DNA of 64,000 bases from Sphingomonas lacusdianchii. GTDB taxonomy: Bacteria > Pseudomonadota > Alphaproteobacteria > Sphingomonadales > Sphingomonadaceae. Both the position numbers and the translations under genes were made by a program. The notes under the pieces are model-generated. The model was not told the origin of the DNA, did no database searches, and saw only the letters and a list, made by a program, of their open reading frames with translations. Below, one piece after another: positions 25,860 to 33,442 of this stretch (positions within the stretch are counted from its first letter, which is position 1; each line of letters begins with the position of its first letter). Location of the stretch: positions 47,014 to 111,013 of the forward strand of contig NZ_JAKRET010000015.1 of the NCBI RefSeq assembly GCF_022664395.1, read 5' to 3'.

Positions 25860-27177
25860 ACACACCCTCCAGGAAAACGATTTCGACGTCGACGCCGGTC
25901 GGCATCTCGATGACCGGTTGGTACTGCTCGGCCCGCTCGATCAGGTACTTGGAGACCATGTCCCCACTCTCGGAGATCCCGTTCCCGAGACCGCCTTGCG
26001 CGATGTCGCCGACCCCCAGCTGCTGGCGCTTGCCGTCGACGACGATGGCGCCGGGCTGCAGGGCGATGTTGGAATTGGCGGCGAAGCCCCGTCCGATCCC
26101 TCCAACGAGACCGGCGAGAAAGGCTTGGCTGACCAGGCCCCCCTCGCGGCTGACGACCCGACCGCGAACACCCGTCTTGCCGCCGAAGGCGATGAAGCCC
26201 TTCACCTCGGAGACGGCGTAGCGGCCACCGGGCTGGGGGCAGGTCATCTTCTGCAGCTTGACGTACACCTTCTCCGAGCTGAGTTCGCCGCGCGCCGCAC
26301 CGTTGATGAGACAGCCCTGAATCTTCGTCGTCAGCAGCTTGCCGTTCTGCAGGACCGAACGGGCGGGACCGGTCACGCGCAGCACAACCGGAAGCGGATC
26401 GGTCTGGCTGTTCACGCCGGCAGCGGCATCGACCCCGACGATCACCTTCGCGGAAGCAAAGCTGTTCGGAGGCAGGTAGTTCGGGCTGTCGGTATAGACC
26501 GTGTTGCCCTTCTCGACCTTCGTTGCCGTCCCGGAGCTGGCGGTGGTGAACGACACCATCTTCACCTCGCTCATGCGTGCCGGCGGGAGATCCGGTCCGG
26601 CAGCGGGCGAGCCGGGGCGCTGGTACGTCGGCACGCCCGGGCCATACATCGCGGCCGGACCCGGAGGCGGGGCGGCGGGCACACTCGCGCGCTCGTTGAT
26701 CTGGCGGCGCAGCTGCTCGTTCTCTGCCTGATAGGCACTCACGACCCGTTGCCCGTCCGAGGACATCGACTGGTTCTGGGCGCGCATGGCTTCCAGCTGC
26801 TGCGAGAGCTGCGCCACGCGGGCGTTGGTGCCGTCGACGGACTTGAGCTGGTTTTCCTGGCTCTGGAAACGGTTCTCCGAGAGCGCCATCCATTCCTGCT
26901 CGGACAGGTTCCGGTTCATCATGTCGTTGGTCGACACCTTCACCGTTTCCGACCCATTGGCGTCACTGGCGGTCGTTTTGCCGTCACCGCCGAAGATCCA
27001 GAAGCTGGATGCGAGCAAGCCCACCCCGCCGACGCCGGCCAGCAGCATGCGCTGCTTCTTTCGCGCTTCGGTGTTGCCGTCCAACTCGCTCGCGACCGGT
27101 GAAACGCCGGGGGCGTCAGCGGCCTCCGGGCCGTCGAGCGGCTTGCGGGTGCGCGAAAACATATCCTTGATGCCCAT
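25846..27177 (-). CDS. traB: Conjugal transfer pilus assembly protein TraB (VirB10-like)
   Basis: 443 residues. One N-terminal membrane helix (RMLLAGVGGVGLLASSFWIF), a coiled coil (about 95-150), a Pro/Gly-rich segment, then the VirB10/TraB beta-barrel domain with GCLINGAARGELSSEKVYV, VRGRVVSREGG and IEMPTGVDVEIVFLEGVYV. TraB spans both membranes and forms the core complex with TraK and TraV. Four bases separate it from traK. Confidence 0.94.
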   Translation of the reverse strand: MGIKDMFSRTRKPLDGPEAADAPGVSPVASELDGNTEARKKQRMLLAGVGGVGLLASSFWIFGGDGKTTASDANGSETVKVSTNDMMNRNLSEQEWMALSENRFQSQENQLKSVDGTNARVAQLSQQLEAMRAQNQSMSSDGQRVVSAYQAENEQLRRQINERASVPAAPPPGPAAMYGPGVPTYQRPGSPAAGPDLPPARMSEVKMVSFTTASSGTATKVEKGNTVYTDSPNYLPPNSFASAKVIVGVDAAAGVNSQTDPLPVVLRVTGPARSVLQNGKLLTTKIQGCLINGAARGELSSEKVYVKLQKMTCPQPGGRYAVSEVKGFIAFGGKTGVRGRVVSREGGLVSQAFLAGLVGGIGRGFAANSNIALQPGAIVVDGKRQQLGVGDIAQGGLGNGISESGDMVSKYLIERAEQYQPVIEMPTGVDVEIVFLEGVYVRN

Positions 27178-27180
27178 GGG

Positions 27181-27993
27181 TCAGTTCCCGTTCCGAGATA
27201 CGAGGTAGGCGGTGGTGACCTTGCCGGGGGCGAGCTTCGGCTCGGCGATCGACACGGCCAGCGAGCTGGCGGGCGCCACGCTTGCCTCGGTGAGGGTGGT
27301 CTCCTGCGTGCCCTTGTTCTCGATGCGCAGGACGCGGCCGGTCAGATCGTCGCCACGGTACTCGGCGATCATCTGGACCTTGAGGTCACCGACATAGACC
27401 GGCCGGAGCGAGCGCTGACGCATCTCGTAGCCGTCGACGATCTTGTTGGCGTACATGGCTTGGACCAGCTCGACGGCCTTGTCCTCGCGGGTCGCGGTGG
27501 ACTGCGGCCGCGCTTCGGCCATTTCCGACTTCGCGATCGCCGGGTTGGAGATGAAGACCTGAACAGCTTGGTCGCCGGCGATGCGGCAGATGAACTTGTA
27601 GACGTAGCCACGCTTGCTCGTCGCGAAGAACGAGAGCGCCGGACGGGCATAGCCTTCGGGCACCGACAGGTAGATGTCGCCGCGTACCGGCTCGTTGACG
27701 ACGCTGAAATCGTCGGATGGGTTGCCCGTGTTGATCTTGGACACGGATGCGAACTCATCTTGGACGAGGCTGATGCGGGTCAGGTCCTTGGCCGAGGCGC
27801 TGCACTGCACTTGGCTGCCGTCCGAGGCCATCAAGGTCTGGTCGCCGCCCGCCGCAAAGGCCGGCGAAGCGATGAGCATGAACGAGACCGCGATCAGCAC
27901 GATGCCGACGACGCGGCTCACGAGGCAGAAGTAGCGGGACACGAGAGCGGTGCCGGCAACAGCGGAGCCGACGGCATAGATGGTCGGCGTCAT
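27181..27993 (-). CDS. traK: Conjugal transfer protein TraK (VirB9-like secretin component)
   Basis: 270 residues, ATG overlapping the traE stop (ATGA). A signal peptide ends near AFAAG. The mature protein has TraK features (RISLVQDEFASVSKI, LSVPEGYARPALSFFATSKRGYVYKF, and a C-terminal EPKLAPGKVTTAYLVSRN). TraK forms the outer-membrane part of the transfer core complex. Confidence 0.92.
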   Translation of the reverse strand: MTPTIYAVGSAVAGTALVSRYFCLVSRVVGIVLIAVSFMLIASPAFAAGGDQTLMASDGSQVQCSASAKDLTRISLVQDEFASVSKINTGNPSDDFSVVNEPVRGDIYLSVPEGYARPALSFFATSKRGYVYKFICRIAGDQAVQVFISNPAIAKSEMAEARPQSTATREDKAVELVQAMYANKIVDGYEMRQRSLRPVYVGDLKVQMIAEYRGDDLTGRVLRIENKGTQETTLTEASVAPASSLAVSIAEPKLAPGKVTTAYLVSRNGN

Positions 27994-28562
27994 AGCGTCC
28001 CCCGAGTTTTCCTGACTGGTTGGACCATCCCGAAGCCGGCGAGCTTCAGGGACACGCCGGAATACTCCCAGTCGAACTGGAAGGTGCGGGTGTCGCTGGA
28101 GACGATCTTCTGCCCGACGACAGTGTTCAGGACACCCGTGACGGAGGATCGGAGGTTCTTCGGGTCGATCTCCATCGACTGGATCTGGAAGTATTGCGAG
28201 ATGCTGGAGCCGCGCTGCTCGTTGACGATCTTCAGCAGGTCTGCCTTGATCTTCCCTTGGGCACGCGGAGAGACGATCTCGAGGACCGACTTCATCCAGT
28301 AGTCGAGGGTTCCTGGCGAGCGGTCGAGGGTCAGGATCGCGGTATCCCGCGTGACCATCTCAAGATACTCGCGCGAGACGCCGGCGCTGGAAAGCGTCAC
28401 CGGCGATCGCAGAACGGGTTGGAGCACGATCTCGCGACTGCGGGTCGCAGAGACAAGCAGCAGCAGGCCGACGATTCCTGCCAGCACCAACGCGGCCATG
28501 CCGAGAAGATTGCGCTGGCGCAGGATCCGCTGGCTCTGCGCATGCTGATAGGAGAAATCCAT
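27990..28562 (-). CDS. traE: Conjugal transfer protein TraE (VirB5/VirB8-like position)
   Basis: 190 residues with a single N-terminal membrane helix (NLLGMAALVLAGIVGLLLLV) and the TraE core (VSREYLEMVTRDTAILTLDRSP, later FQFDWEYSGVSLKLAGFG). It is an inner-membrane component of pilus assembly, structurally VirB8-like. GGAGAAATCC precedes the ATG. Confidence 0.93.
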   Translation of the reverse strand: MDFSYQHAQSQRILRQRNLLGMAALVLAGIVGLLLLVSATRSREIVLQPVLRSPVTLSSAGVSREYLEMVTRDTAILTLDRSPGTLDYWMKSVLEIVSPRAQGKIKADLLKIVNEQRGSSISQYFQIQSMEIDPKNLRSSVTGVLNTVVGQKIVSSDTRTFQFDWEYSGVSLKLAGFGMVQPVRKTRGTL

Positions 28563-28563
28563 G

Positions 28564-28854
28564 TCAGCCCACCATCAGTCGGAGGTAAGAAGGTGGCGTG
28601 GCGCGCAGCGAGGGAAAGCCGCCTGGCAGGTGCCAGTAGGCCAAGTGGATCAGCCACGAGGTCGCCCTGCCCGCCTTGGCTTTGCGGAGCGCCCACCATC
28701 CAAGAAAGGCCAGGCCAATCCCTATGATGATGTGTTGGGCAAGGATCCCCCACGTGAAGGGGATGACCATCGCTAGAAACTCATCAAGCGTCCAAAAGCC
28801 GATCAACTCAGGGTCATCGAGATGAGAGGGGATCACGTACTTGTCGGCTGCCAT
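28564..28854 (-). CDS. traL: Conjugal transfer protein TraL (VirB3-like)
   Basis: 96 residues from ATG 28852-28854, with GGAAGG upstream. The N-terminus YVIPSHLDDPELIGFWTLDEF is the TraL signature; one or two membrane helices follow (IPFTWGILAQHIIIGIGLAFLG region). It acts at the inner membrane next to TraC. One base separates it from traE. Confidence 0.93.
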   Translation of the reverse strand: MAADKYVIPSHLDDPELIGFWTLDEFLAMVIPFTWGILAQHIIIGIGLAFLGWWALRKAKAGRATSWLIHLAYWHLPGGFPSLRATPPSYLRLMVG

Positions 28855-28872
28855 CACGCCACCTTCCGAACG

Positions 28873-28902
28873 ATGCCGGCGGAGCTGCTACTCCGCCGGC
28901 AT
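28873..28902 (-). terminator. 12-bp perfect stem-loop between traA and traL
   Basis: Arms 28873-28884 and 28891-28902 are perfectly complementary (ATGCCGGCGGAG and its complement) around a 6-base loop. It starts 5 bases after the traA stop. There is no T-run, so I read it as a partial terminator or an mRNA-stabilising hairpin that lets pilin be made in excess over the rest of the operon. Confidence 0.65.
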
Positions 28903-28907
28903 TTGGG

Positions 28908-29228
28908 TCAGATCGTCGCGGTGACGGTCGAGGTGACGATCGGGATACCGGTGCCGGCGCCGACGCCGACGCCGACCGGGATCGCGACCTGACCGAGGCT
29001 GAAGCGGCCCGACGCGAGACCGACGATGCCGCCCGCGAGCGACAGGACGGTGATGATCTTGCCGCCCGAACCCTCGAGGAAGCCGGTGAAGGCGTCGAGG
29101 GCGGTGTCGAACGTCGTGTCGGCGCCAGCGAAGGCCGGGCCGGCGAACATCGCCGCAGCGGCGACCAGGCCGACCGCGGTGAGAGCGGCTGTCTCGCGAC
29201 GGCTGCCCTTCTGGACGAGAGTCTTCAT
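28908..29228 (-). CDS. traA: Pilin precursor TraA (VirB2-like)
   Basis: 106 residues. The long leader (KGSRRETAALTAVGLVAAAAMF) ends at AFA, and the mature part has two hydrophobic helices separated by a short polar loop (IITVLSLAGGIVGLASG, then QVAIPVGVGVGAGTGI), the classic conjugative pilin layout. It is the first gene of the transfer operon; GGAG stands upstream of the ATG. The neighbouring S26 peptidase is the probable processing enzyme. Confidence 0.9.
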   Translation of the reverse strand: MKTLVQKGSRRETAALTAVGLVAAAAMFAGPAFAGADTTFDTALDAFTGFLEGSGGKIITVLSLAGGIVGLASGRFSLGQVAIPVGVGVGAGTGIPIVTSTVTATI

Positions 29229-29601
29229 GTCAGAGGTCTCCTTCGGATCGAGCGCATTTCAGCGCGCCCAAAGGAAGGCTGGATGGGACCGCAGCGAAGC
29301 CGCAACCGGCCTCGGCGCGGAACCATGCCGCCGCTCAAACATTTTTCACTTTTGCCCCGGTAGAGTCGTTCCGAATCGCTTCCGCGTCCACATATATGGA
29401 CGCGCGTCCGCCCTGATGGACGGGTGTCCACGCCATTGGACGCGCGTCTATGTCCTTGGACGGACGTCCGAAATAATGGACGGGAGTTTTTCGAGACGAA
29501 TCGTGCCCCGGCTACCTGTTCCGCTTACCGGCTTAATGCCGTAAGCTGCCGCTTCGGCGTGATCCGAATGGGCAGTTGGAAGGGGTGAAGGGTTCTTGAG
29601 C
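29229..29601. other. Divergent control region between traA and the AT-richer gene
   Basis: This 373-base spacer contains no gene I can support. Its main content is the phased 20-bp palindromic array at 29377-29490. It should also hold the promoter of the transfer operon (leftward) and that of the divergent gene (rightward). I could not assign -35/-10 boxes with confidence. Confidence 0.6.
29377..29490. repeat. Array of five or six 20-bp-phased palindromic units (core GGACGCGCGTCC)
   Basis: TGGACG begins at 29397, 29417, 29437, 29457 and 29477, so the period is exactly 20 bases. Units 1 to 4 continue to a GTCC or GTCT right arm, giving dyads such as GGACGCGCGTCC and GGACGGACGTCC; unit 5 has a decayed right arm (GGACGGGAGTTT). 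A degenerate sixth unit lies at 29377 (right arm GCGTCCA). The spacing is close to two DNA turns, so all units face the same side of the helix. It lies 150-260 bases upstream of traA. Confidence 0.85.
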
Positions 29602-30063
29602 ATGAACGCGGCTGAGCGATGCTTCAATCTGGACGTCTCGGAATACTATTTCCGACTGACGACCGAGAGTATCCGGCTCCATTCGAATAGAGCGTTTCGG
29701 CACTCTACTTTCCGTGAGGTAGTCGACGATCGTGCCGAAACTGCAACGGATCTACTGGACCGCTACGAAGCCGACGACATGAAGGAGCACCTCCGCATCA
29801 TCCCAAGCGATGGTGACAAGGAGCTCCGGTTCTGTATTCTTGAAACTAGCGCCGCATGTATTGATGACGCCATCCCGGAATTGGAGAAGGCGCTCGGGAC
29901 TTCAGTCAAGTTTGCCGATGCACTGTCTCTGGTGCTCTACGATCTTGTAGTTGAGGCAAACGCTACTGAGGTTCTTACTAAGCTGGGCCTCACCTCCGAG
30001 GAGGCCGAAAAGTACCGGGTTTGTCTTAAAAGACCCAAATCGAATGTAATTCCTTTTAAGTGA
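29602..30063 (+). CDS. Unknown protein, AT-richer than its neighbours, divergent from the tra operon
   Basis: 153 residues from ATG 29602; a TTG six bases earlier is possible. GAAGGG lies upstream. Mixed charged sequence with a helical C-terminus (LTSEEAEKYRVCL, then RPKSNVIPF); no signal peptide or membrane helix. Codon use is clearly less GC-biased than the surrounding tra genes, which suggests recent acquisition. No family recognised. Its place opposite the tra promoter makes a regulator or exclusion/immunity function possible, but nothing in the sequence shows it. Confidence 0.7.
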   Translation: MNAAERCFNLDVSEYYFRLTTESIRLHSNRAFRHSTFREVVDDRAETATDLLDRYEADDMKEHLRIIPSDGDKELRFCILETSAACIDDAIPELEKALGTSVKFADALSLVLYDLVVEANATEVLTKLGLTSEEAEKYRVCLKRPKSNVIPFK

Positions 30064-30166
30064 TTCCGAGTGCGGAACGAGCGGATTGTTGCCGGCTGGT
30101 TAATGAGAGTGGTTGCAAAGCGATCCGGTTCGGGTATCCCTAGGAAGCACGACCGGGAGGAAGGCA

Positions 30167-30688
30167 GTGGGGGACCCGAAGCAAGAGGCGGCACCCTGTC
30201 CCGATGCGATGGCACCACCGGCGCCATCGCGCGGCATAGTGGATTTTATCCTCGCAAGAGCTGACGCTGACAAGATCAGCGCCCGACAGATCGGCCTTCT
30301 CGCAGGCATCACCAGAGCACGTTGCGGTAACGTACTCCACCGAGATCCGGCGAAGCGTCACCCGCTCCGGCTCGATGAAATCAACACGATCCTCGACGTC
30401 CTGAAGATCGACCGGATGGAGGCCCATCTCGCAAACGAGCTGCTCGCGGCCGATCCAGGGGCGGACGAGCGGGCCATCCTCCGTATCGTGCTGCTGGTTT
30501 CCGAGTTCGTTCGCGGCCTTCCCGCGCAGATCGTCGAGATCGTCAGTCACATCGACGGCCTCGAGCTCGAAGACATCCGCCCGGAGCATGGCAGGCGGTT
30601 GCAGACCGCTATTCTGAAGATCGTTCACACCCAGTACCGGGATCTGGCGGCGCGCCGCGAGTTTCGGATCGACCAAGAAGGCCTGTAA
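30167..30688 (+). CDS. Putative helix-turn-helix DNA-binding protein
   Basis: 173 residues from GTG 30167, chosen because GGGAGGAAGG sits just before it; in-frame codons upstream lack a ribosome site. Residues about 38-60 (ISARQIGLLAGITRARCGNVL) look like an XRE-type helix-turn-helix that inspects DNA, and the rest is helical. Between the transfer promoter region and repA, it is a candidate repressor of the transfer or replication genes; that role is inferred from position. Confidence 0.65.
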   Translation: MGDPKQEAAPCPDAMAPPAPSRGIVDFILARADADKISARQIGLLAGITRARCGNVLHRDPAKRHPLRLDEINTILDVLKIDRMEAHLANELLAADPGADERAILRIVLLVSEFVRGLPAQIVEIVSHIDGLELEDIRPEHGRRLQTAILKIVHTQYRDLAARREFRIDQEGL

Positions 30689-30795
30689 GGCCACCCCGCC
30701 CCGACCAGGAAGGGGCGGTCCATGGGCGAGATCGCCCAACAAGCACATTGCGAACCGCACCAAGCGCCAGATAGCCGCATCAGGCCCGCGGCGGG

Positions 30796-30815
30796 TTTTC
30801 CGCGCCATAGCACGA
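30796..30815 (+). repeat. Iteron, direct copy upstream of repA
   Basis: TTTTCCGCGCCATAGCACGA, the same 20-bp unit as the downstream array (TTTTCCGCGTG...GCACGA) with changes in the middle. Confidence 0.8.
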
Positions 30816-30882
30816 GGGCAGAGCGCACGATGCCCTCGCTCCTGCATTCTTGGGCTGGAGAGGGAAGAGGGGGGCGGATATT

Positions 30883-30902
30883 CGTGGTTTGACGCGGAAA
30901 AC
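30883..30902 (-). repeat. Iteron, inverted copy upstream of repA
   Basis: On the minus strand it reads TTTTCCGCGTCAAACCACGA, so it is opposite in orientation to the others. An inverted iteron next to the initiator promoter is the usual arrangement for autorepression by initiator dimers. Confidence 0.8.
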
Positions 30903-30984
30903 CCCAAAGGGGGGTCGAGCCTGATGACCGTGCAGGCTATGTCAACCCATCCTTGGCCACGGCTCGCTCCAATGCGGTGACATT

Positions 30985-31860
30985 ATGCTCATGAAGCAAC
31001 CCGACCTATTCGAGCTGGACAGCCCGCTGTACGCCGACCTCCAAGGCGAGCGGACGGTTGCGGAGTTTCCCTTTTTCGCTCTGTCGAAGAAGGCCCAGAT
31101 GACGCCGATGGTTTTCGAGAATGGCGATGCCCGGATTGAGATCAATCCAAGCAAGACGGGCGTTGCCACGATCTACGACAAGGAAATCCTACTCTATATC
31201 GCCAGTCTCATGGCGGAGCGCATGGAAAAGGGCGAGCGCGTCGATCGCGTGATGAGCTTCACAGCCAACGACTTGTTTCGCGTTACCAGCACCAATTCGT
31301 CGGCACGTTCCTACGTTTCCCTGAAAGCCTCGCTTGCAAGGCTGCAGGGCACTCAGATCATCACGAACATCGAGACCGGAGGCGAGGGGTCGGACAGCGC
31401 ATTCTCCTGGCTGCTCAAGGCAGATATTAAATACGTGAAGACGGCGGACGGCGCGCGTCGGGTGAAGCGGATCGAGGTAATGGTCTGCGACTGGCTTTAC
31501 CGCGCGATTCTGGTGGATCGGCGTATCGCCGCTTATCACCATGACTTCTTCACTCTCGGACCCATCGAGCGCCGATTATACGAGCTGGCGAAGTTCAATT
31601 GCGTCGACGATGGCGGCTTCGAGATCGACATGGAGGCGCTCGCCACACGGGTTGGCTGTGCGACCGACAAACGTGGTCTGGAATACTTCAAAAAGCAGCT
31701 TCGCGAAGTCGCGGAGGACCAGCCGCTTCCAGAGTACGAAATCCGCCTGTCTGAGCAAAAGATGACGTCGCCCAAGGGTGGCAGGCCGCGGATCAAAACA
31801 ATGATCCATTTTCAAAGCCGCGGAACACTGAGGCTAGTCTCGGCCAAGGCCGCCTCGTAA
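30985..31860 (+). CDS. repA: Plasmid replication initiator RepA (RPA family)
   Basis: 291 residues. The start (MLMKQPDLFELDSPLYADLQGERTVAEFPFFALSK region) and core (YDKEILLYIASLMAERMEKG, FTANDLFRVTSTNSSARSY, YRAILVDRRIAAYHHDFFTLGPIERRLYELAK) match the RPA replication-initiator family (PF10134), which has winged-helix DNA-binding domains. It should bind the 20-bp iterons that flank it. An ATG at 30991 is an alternative start. It has its own control region and is not in an operon with the preceding HTH gene. Confidence 0.92.
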   Translation: MLMKQPDLFELDSPLYADLQGERTVAEFPFFALSKKAQMTPMVFENGDARIEINPSKTGVATIYDKEILLYIASLMAERMEKGERVDRVMSFTANDLFRVTSTNSSARSYVSLKASLARLQGTQIITNIETGGEGSDSAFSWLLKADIKYVKTADGARRVKRIEVMVCDWLYRAILVDRRIAAYHHDFFTLGPIERRLYELAKFNCVDDGGFEIDMEALATRVGCATDKRGLEYFKKQLREVAEDQPLPEYEIRLSEQKMTSPKGGRPRIKTMIHFQSRGTLRLVSAKAAS

Positions 31861-32434
31861 GTCCCTAGGACTGTCGGCCAGCCCGCCATGCTCGGTGAAT
31901 ACGGTCGCGGCTTTCCGCCTTGTCCGGTCAACACTCCGGCGCAGTCGCCATCGAGTTAGCCGTGTGAAAGCACGAGGACGCCCCCCGAGGGGTTTTCCGT
32001 GTGATACCACGAGTGCGGATGGCGTTTTCCGCGTGAAAGCACGAAGCGGGATGGGCTTTTCCGCGTAAAAGCACGAACTTTAGACGGGGTTTTCCCGGTG
32101 TTCGCACGAATCTGGCTGCTAGGGACCCGCGCGATCGAGCGCCATTGATAGGCGGCGGTTCCACCATCCCTGAATCGATCCAAGAAATGCGGATGGCAGC
32201 TGCAAGCCAGGCGACGTCGTCGCCAGCTTCATCACGAACAAAGGGATCAACATGACCGGATAAGAGAAACCCGGCACGAAGGCCGGGCATCCCATTGGCA
32301 CTGACACACGCCGGCAAGCGTGCGCCGCCTCACATCGGTTTGTCAGATAGCCTCTCCCGATTGCTGTCGCAAGGATGCGCGTTTCGCGCCACGGAATCTT
32401 TTGCCCGCTCGCGATCCCCAGAAGGGGAGTTGGA
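31861..32434. other. Replication origin region downstream of repA
   Basis: The first part (to 32109) holds five direct iterons. The rest shows no gene; a small stem CCCGGC/GCCGGG is at 32270-32287. I did not find a clear DnaA box by eye. It is the best candidate for oriV. Confidence 0.65.
31956..32109 (+). repeat. Iteron array: five direct 20-bp repeats (candidate oriV)
   Basis: Units start at 31956, 31993, 32025, 32057 and 32090. The consensus is TTTTCCGCGTGAAAGCACGA. Spacings are 37, 32, 32 and 33 bases, about three DNA turns for the last four. The first unit has a decayed left part and the last has CCCGGTGTTC in the middle. This is the usual layout of an iteron-controlled origin directly downstream of its initiator gene. 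Confidence 0.88.
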
Positions 32435-33223
32435 ATGGGTCAGTTCACTATCGGCTCCGCGGCGCTCAGCGCGATCGCGGGCATGCCTTTTCGTGCCAAG
32501 CCCCGTCGGTCCGGTGCACCGCACCGCACCGGGGCACCCGTGCTGCGCGATAGCATCGAGGACACGAAGCTCGACGAGGGCTTCTTTCAGCTACCGAGCC
32601 CCGGCGAGCCGGACCGGATGCTGCGCATCGCGCGCAAGACGCTGGATGCAGGGAAGCGCCTCCGGCGCGACGCCCGCGCTGGGACGCGCACGTTGTCCGC
32701 GATGGAGCGATTGTTGACCCAGCTGACGGCATCCGCAGTGCGGGTGTACGAGGAGCTCACGACCCTATGTCGGCTGAATAAAGGCCGCGTTTATCCCAGC
32801 TACGACCACTTGGAGGAGGCGACCGGCCTCGGCCGCTCGACCATCAGGCGCTCGCTCGCCATCCTCGAGGCGATCGGCTTCATCATCAGACAGCGACGCT
32901 TCACACGCGTAGAGGCCGAAGGACCTGGCCCTCGCTGGAAACAGACGTCGAACGCCTATAGGCTGCTCACCCCGAAGGGCGTGATGAGCTATCTTCCGCG
33001 CTGGCTACGCCCTGCTCCCCTGCCCGTAGATGACGAGTGGCGGCGCGAGGCGCATGCCGAAGACATCCAGCACATGCTCAAGTCGCTCTCCTGCAGCGAG
33101 TTCGCGAAGGCCACGGTTGGCGGCGATCTCGGCAAGTGGCTCGCCCGTTTGGGCGCCGCGGTCGATGAAAGGGAGCGTGAGGTTCAATCTGATCCTCAAC
33201 CGCTAATAGATTCATATATCTAA
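32435..33223 (+). CDS. Helix-turn-helix replication/maintenance protein
   Basis: 262 residues from ATG 32435, preceded by GAAGGGGAG; longer in-frame starts overlap the origin region and lack a ribosome site. A winged helix-turn-helix lies in the middle (TTLCRLNKGRVYPSYDHLEE, then ATGLGRSTIRRSLAILEAIG), similar to the HTH_36-type domain of plasmid replication proteins. The N-terminus is basic. It may help initiation, or regulate copy number from its place beside the iterons. No catalytic motif is seen. Confidence 0.75.
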   Translation: MGQFTIGSAALSAIAGMPFRAKPRRSGAPHRTGAPVLRDSIEDTKLDEGFFQLPSPGEPDRMLRIARKTLDAGKRLRRDARAGTRTLSAMERLLTQLTASAVRVYEELTTLCRLNKGRVYPSYDHLEEATGLGRSTIRRSLAILEAIGFIIRQRRFTRVEAEGPGPRWKQTSNAYRLLTPKGVMSYLPRWLRPAPLPVDDEWRREAHAEDIQHMLKSLSCSEFAKATVGGDLGKWLARLGAAVDEREREVQSDPQPLIDSYI

Positions 33224-33442
33224 GGGAGTTTCGGAGTTGGCCTAAGACGGCCAACGCGCTTGAAAGGGACGCGAGAGACCACCGATAGCCAACCCCACAA
33301 CCCAGGACCCCAAGACGACAGCACAGGAGTGTCGGCTAACGCCGCCACGTGCTCCCCGATGGGAGCATGCGTTTTCTGGAGTGGCCAATCTCCGACCTCA
33401 TCCCTGCTGAGATGTTGCAGCTAGGAGCGACACCGACACGTC
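33224..33442. other. Convergent intergenic region with two hairpins
   Basis: The stem GTTGGCC/GGCCAAC lies at 33236-33255. A second stem, TGCTCCC/GGGAGCA with loop CGAT, lies at 33350-33367 and is followed by TGCGTTTT, so it may be a rho-independent terminator for the HTH gene. No gene is seen. Confidence 0.5.
33350..33375 (+). terminator. Candidate terminator after the HTH gene
   Basis: 7-bp perfect stem, 4-base loop, then TGCGTTTTC. The T-run is short and four bases from the stem, so this is a weak to moderate case. Confidence 0.45.

Larger units (their letters stand above)
30689..30984. other. repA upstream control region
   Basis: It holds one direct iteron (30796-30815), a G/A-rich tract (30856-30877) resembling the leaders found further right, and one inverted iteron (30883-30902) about 80 bases before repA. 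No gene is visible. It is the likely promoter and autoregulation region of repA. Confidence 0.6.

Noticed and set aside
29377..29490. CRISPR-like short repeat array
   Set aside because: The period is 20 bases with no unique spacers, the units are dyads, and there is no cas gene. It fits a protein-binding array.
32270..32287. CCCGGC/GCCGGG stem as terminator
   Set aside because: Short stem, no T-run and no gene ending just before it on either strand.
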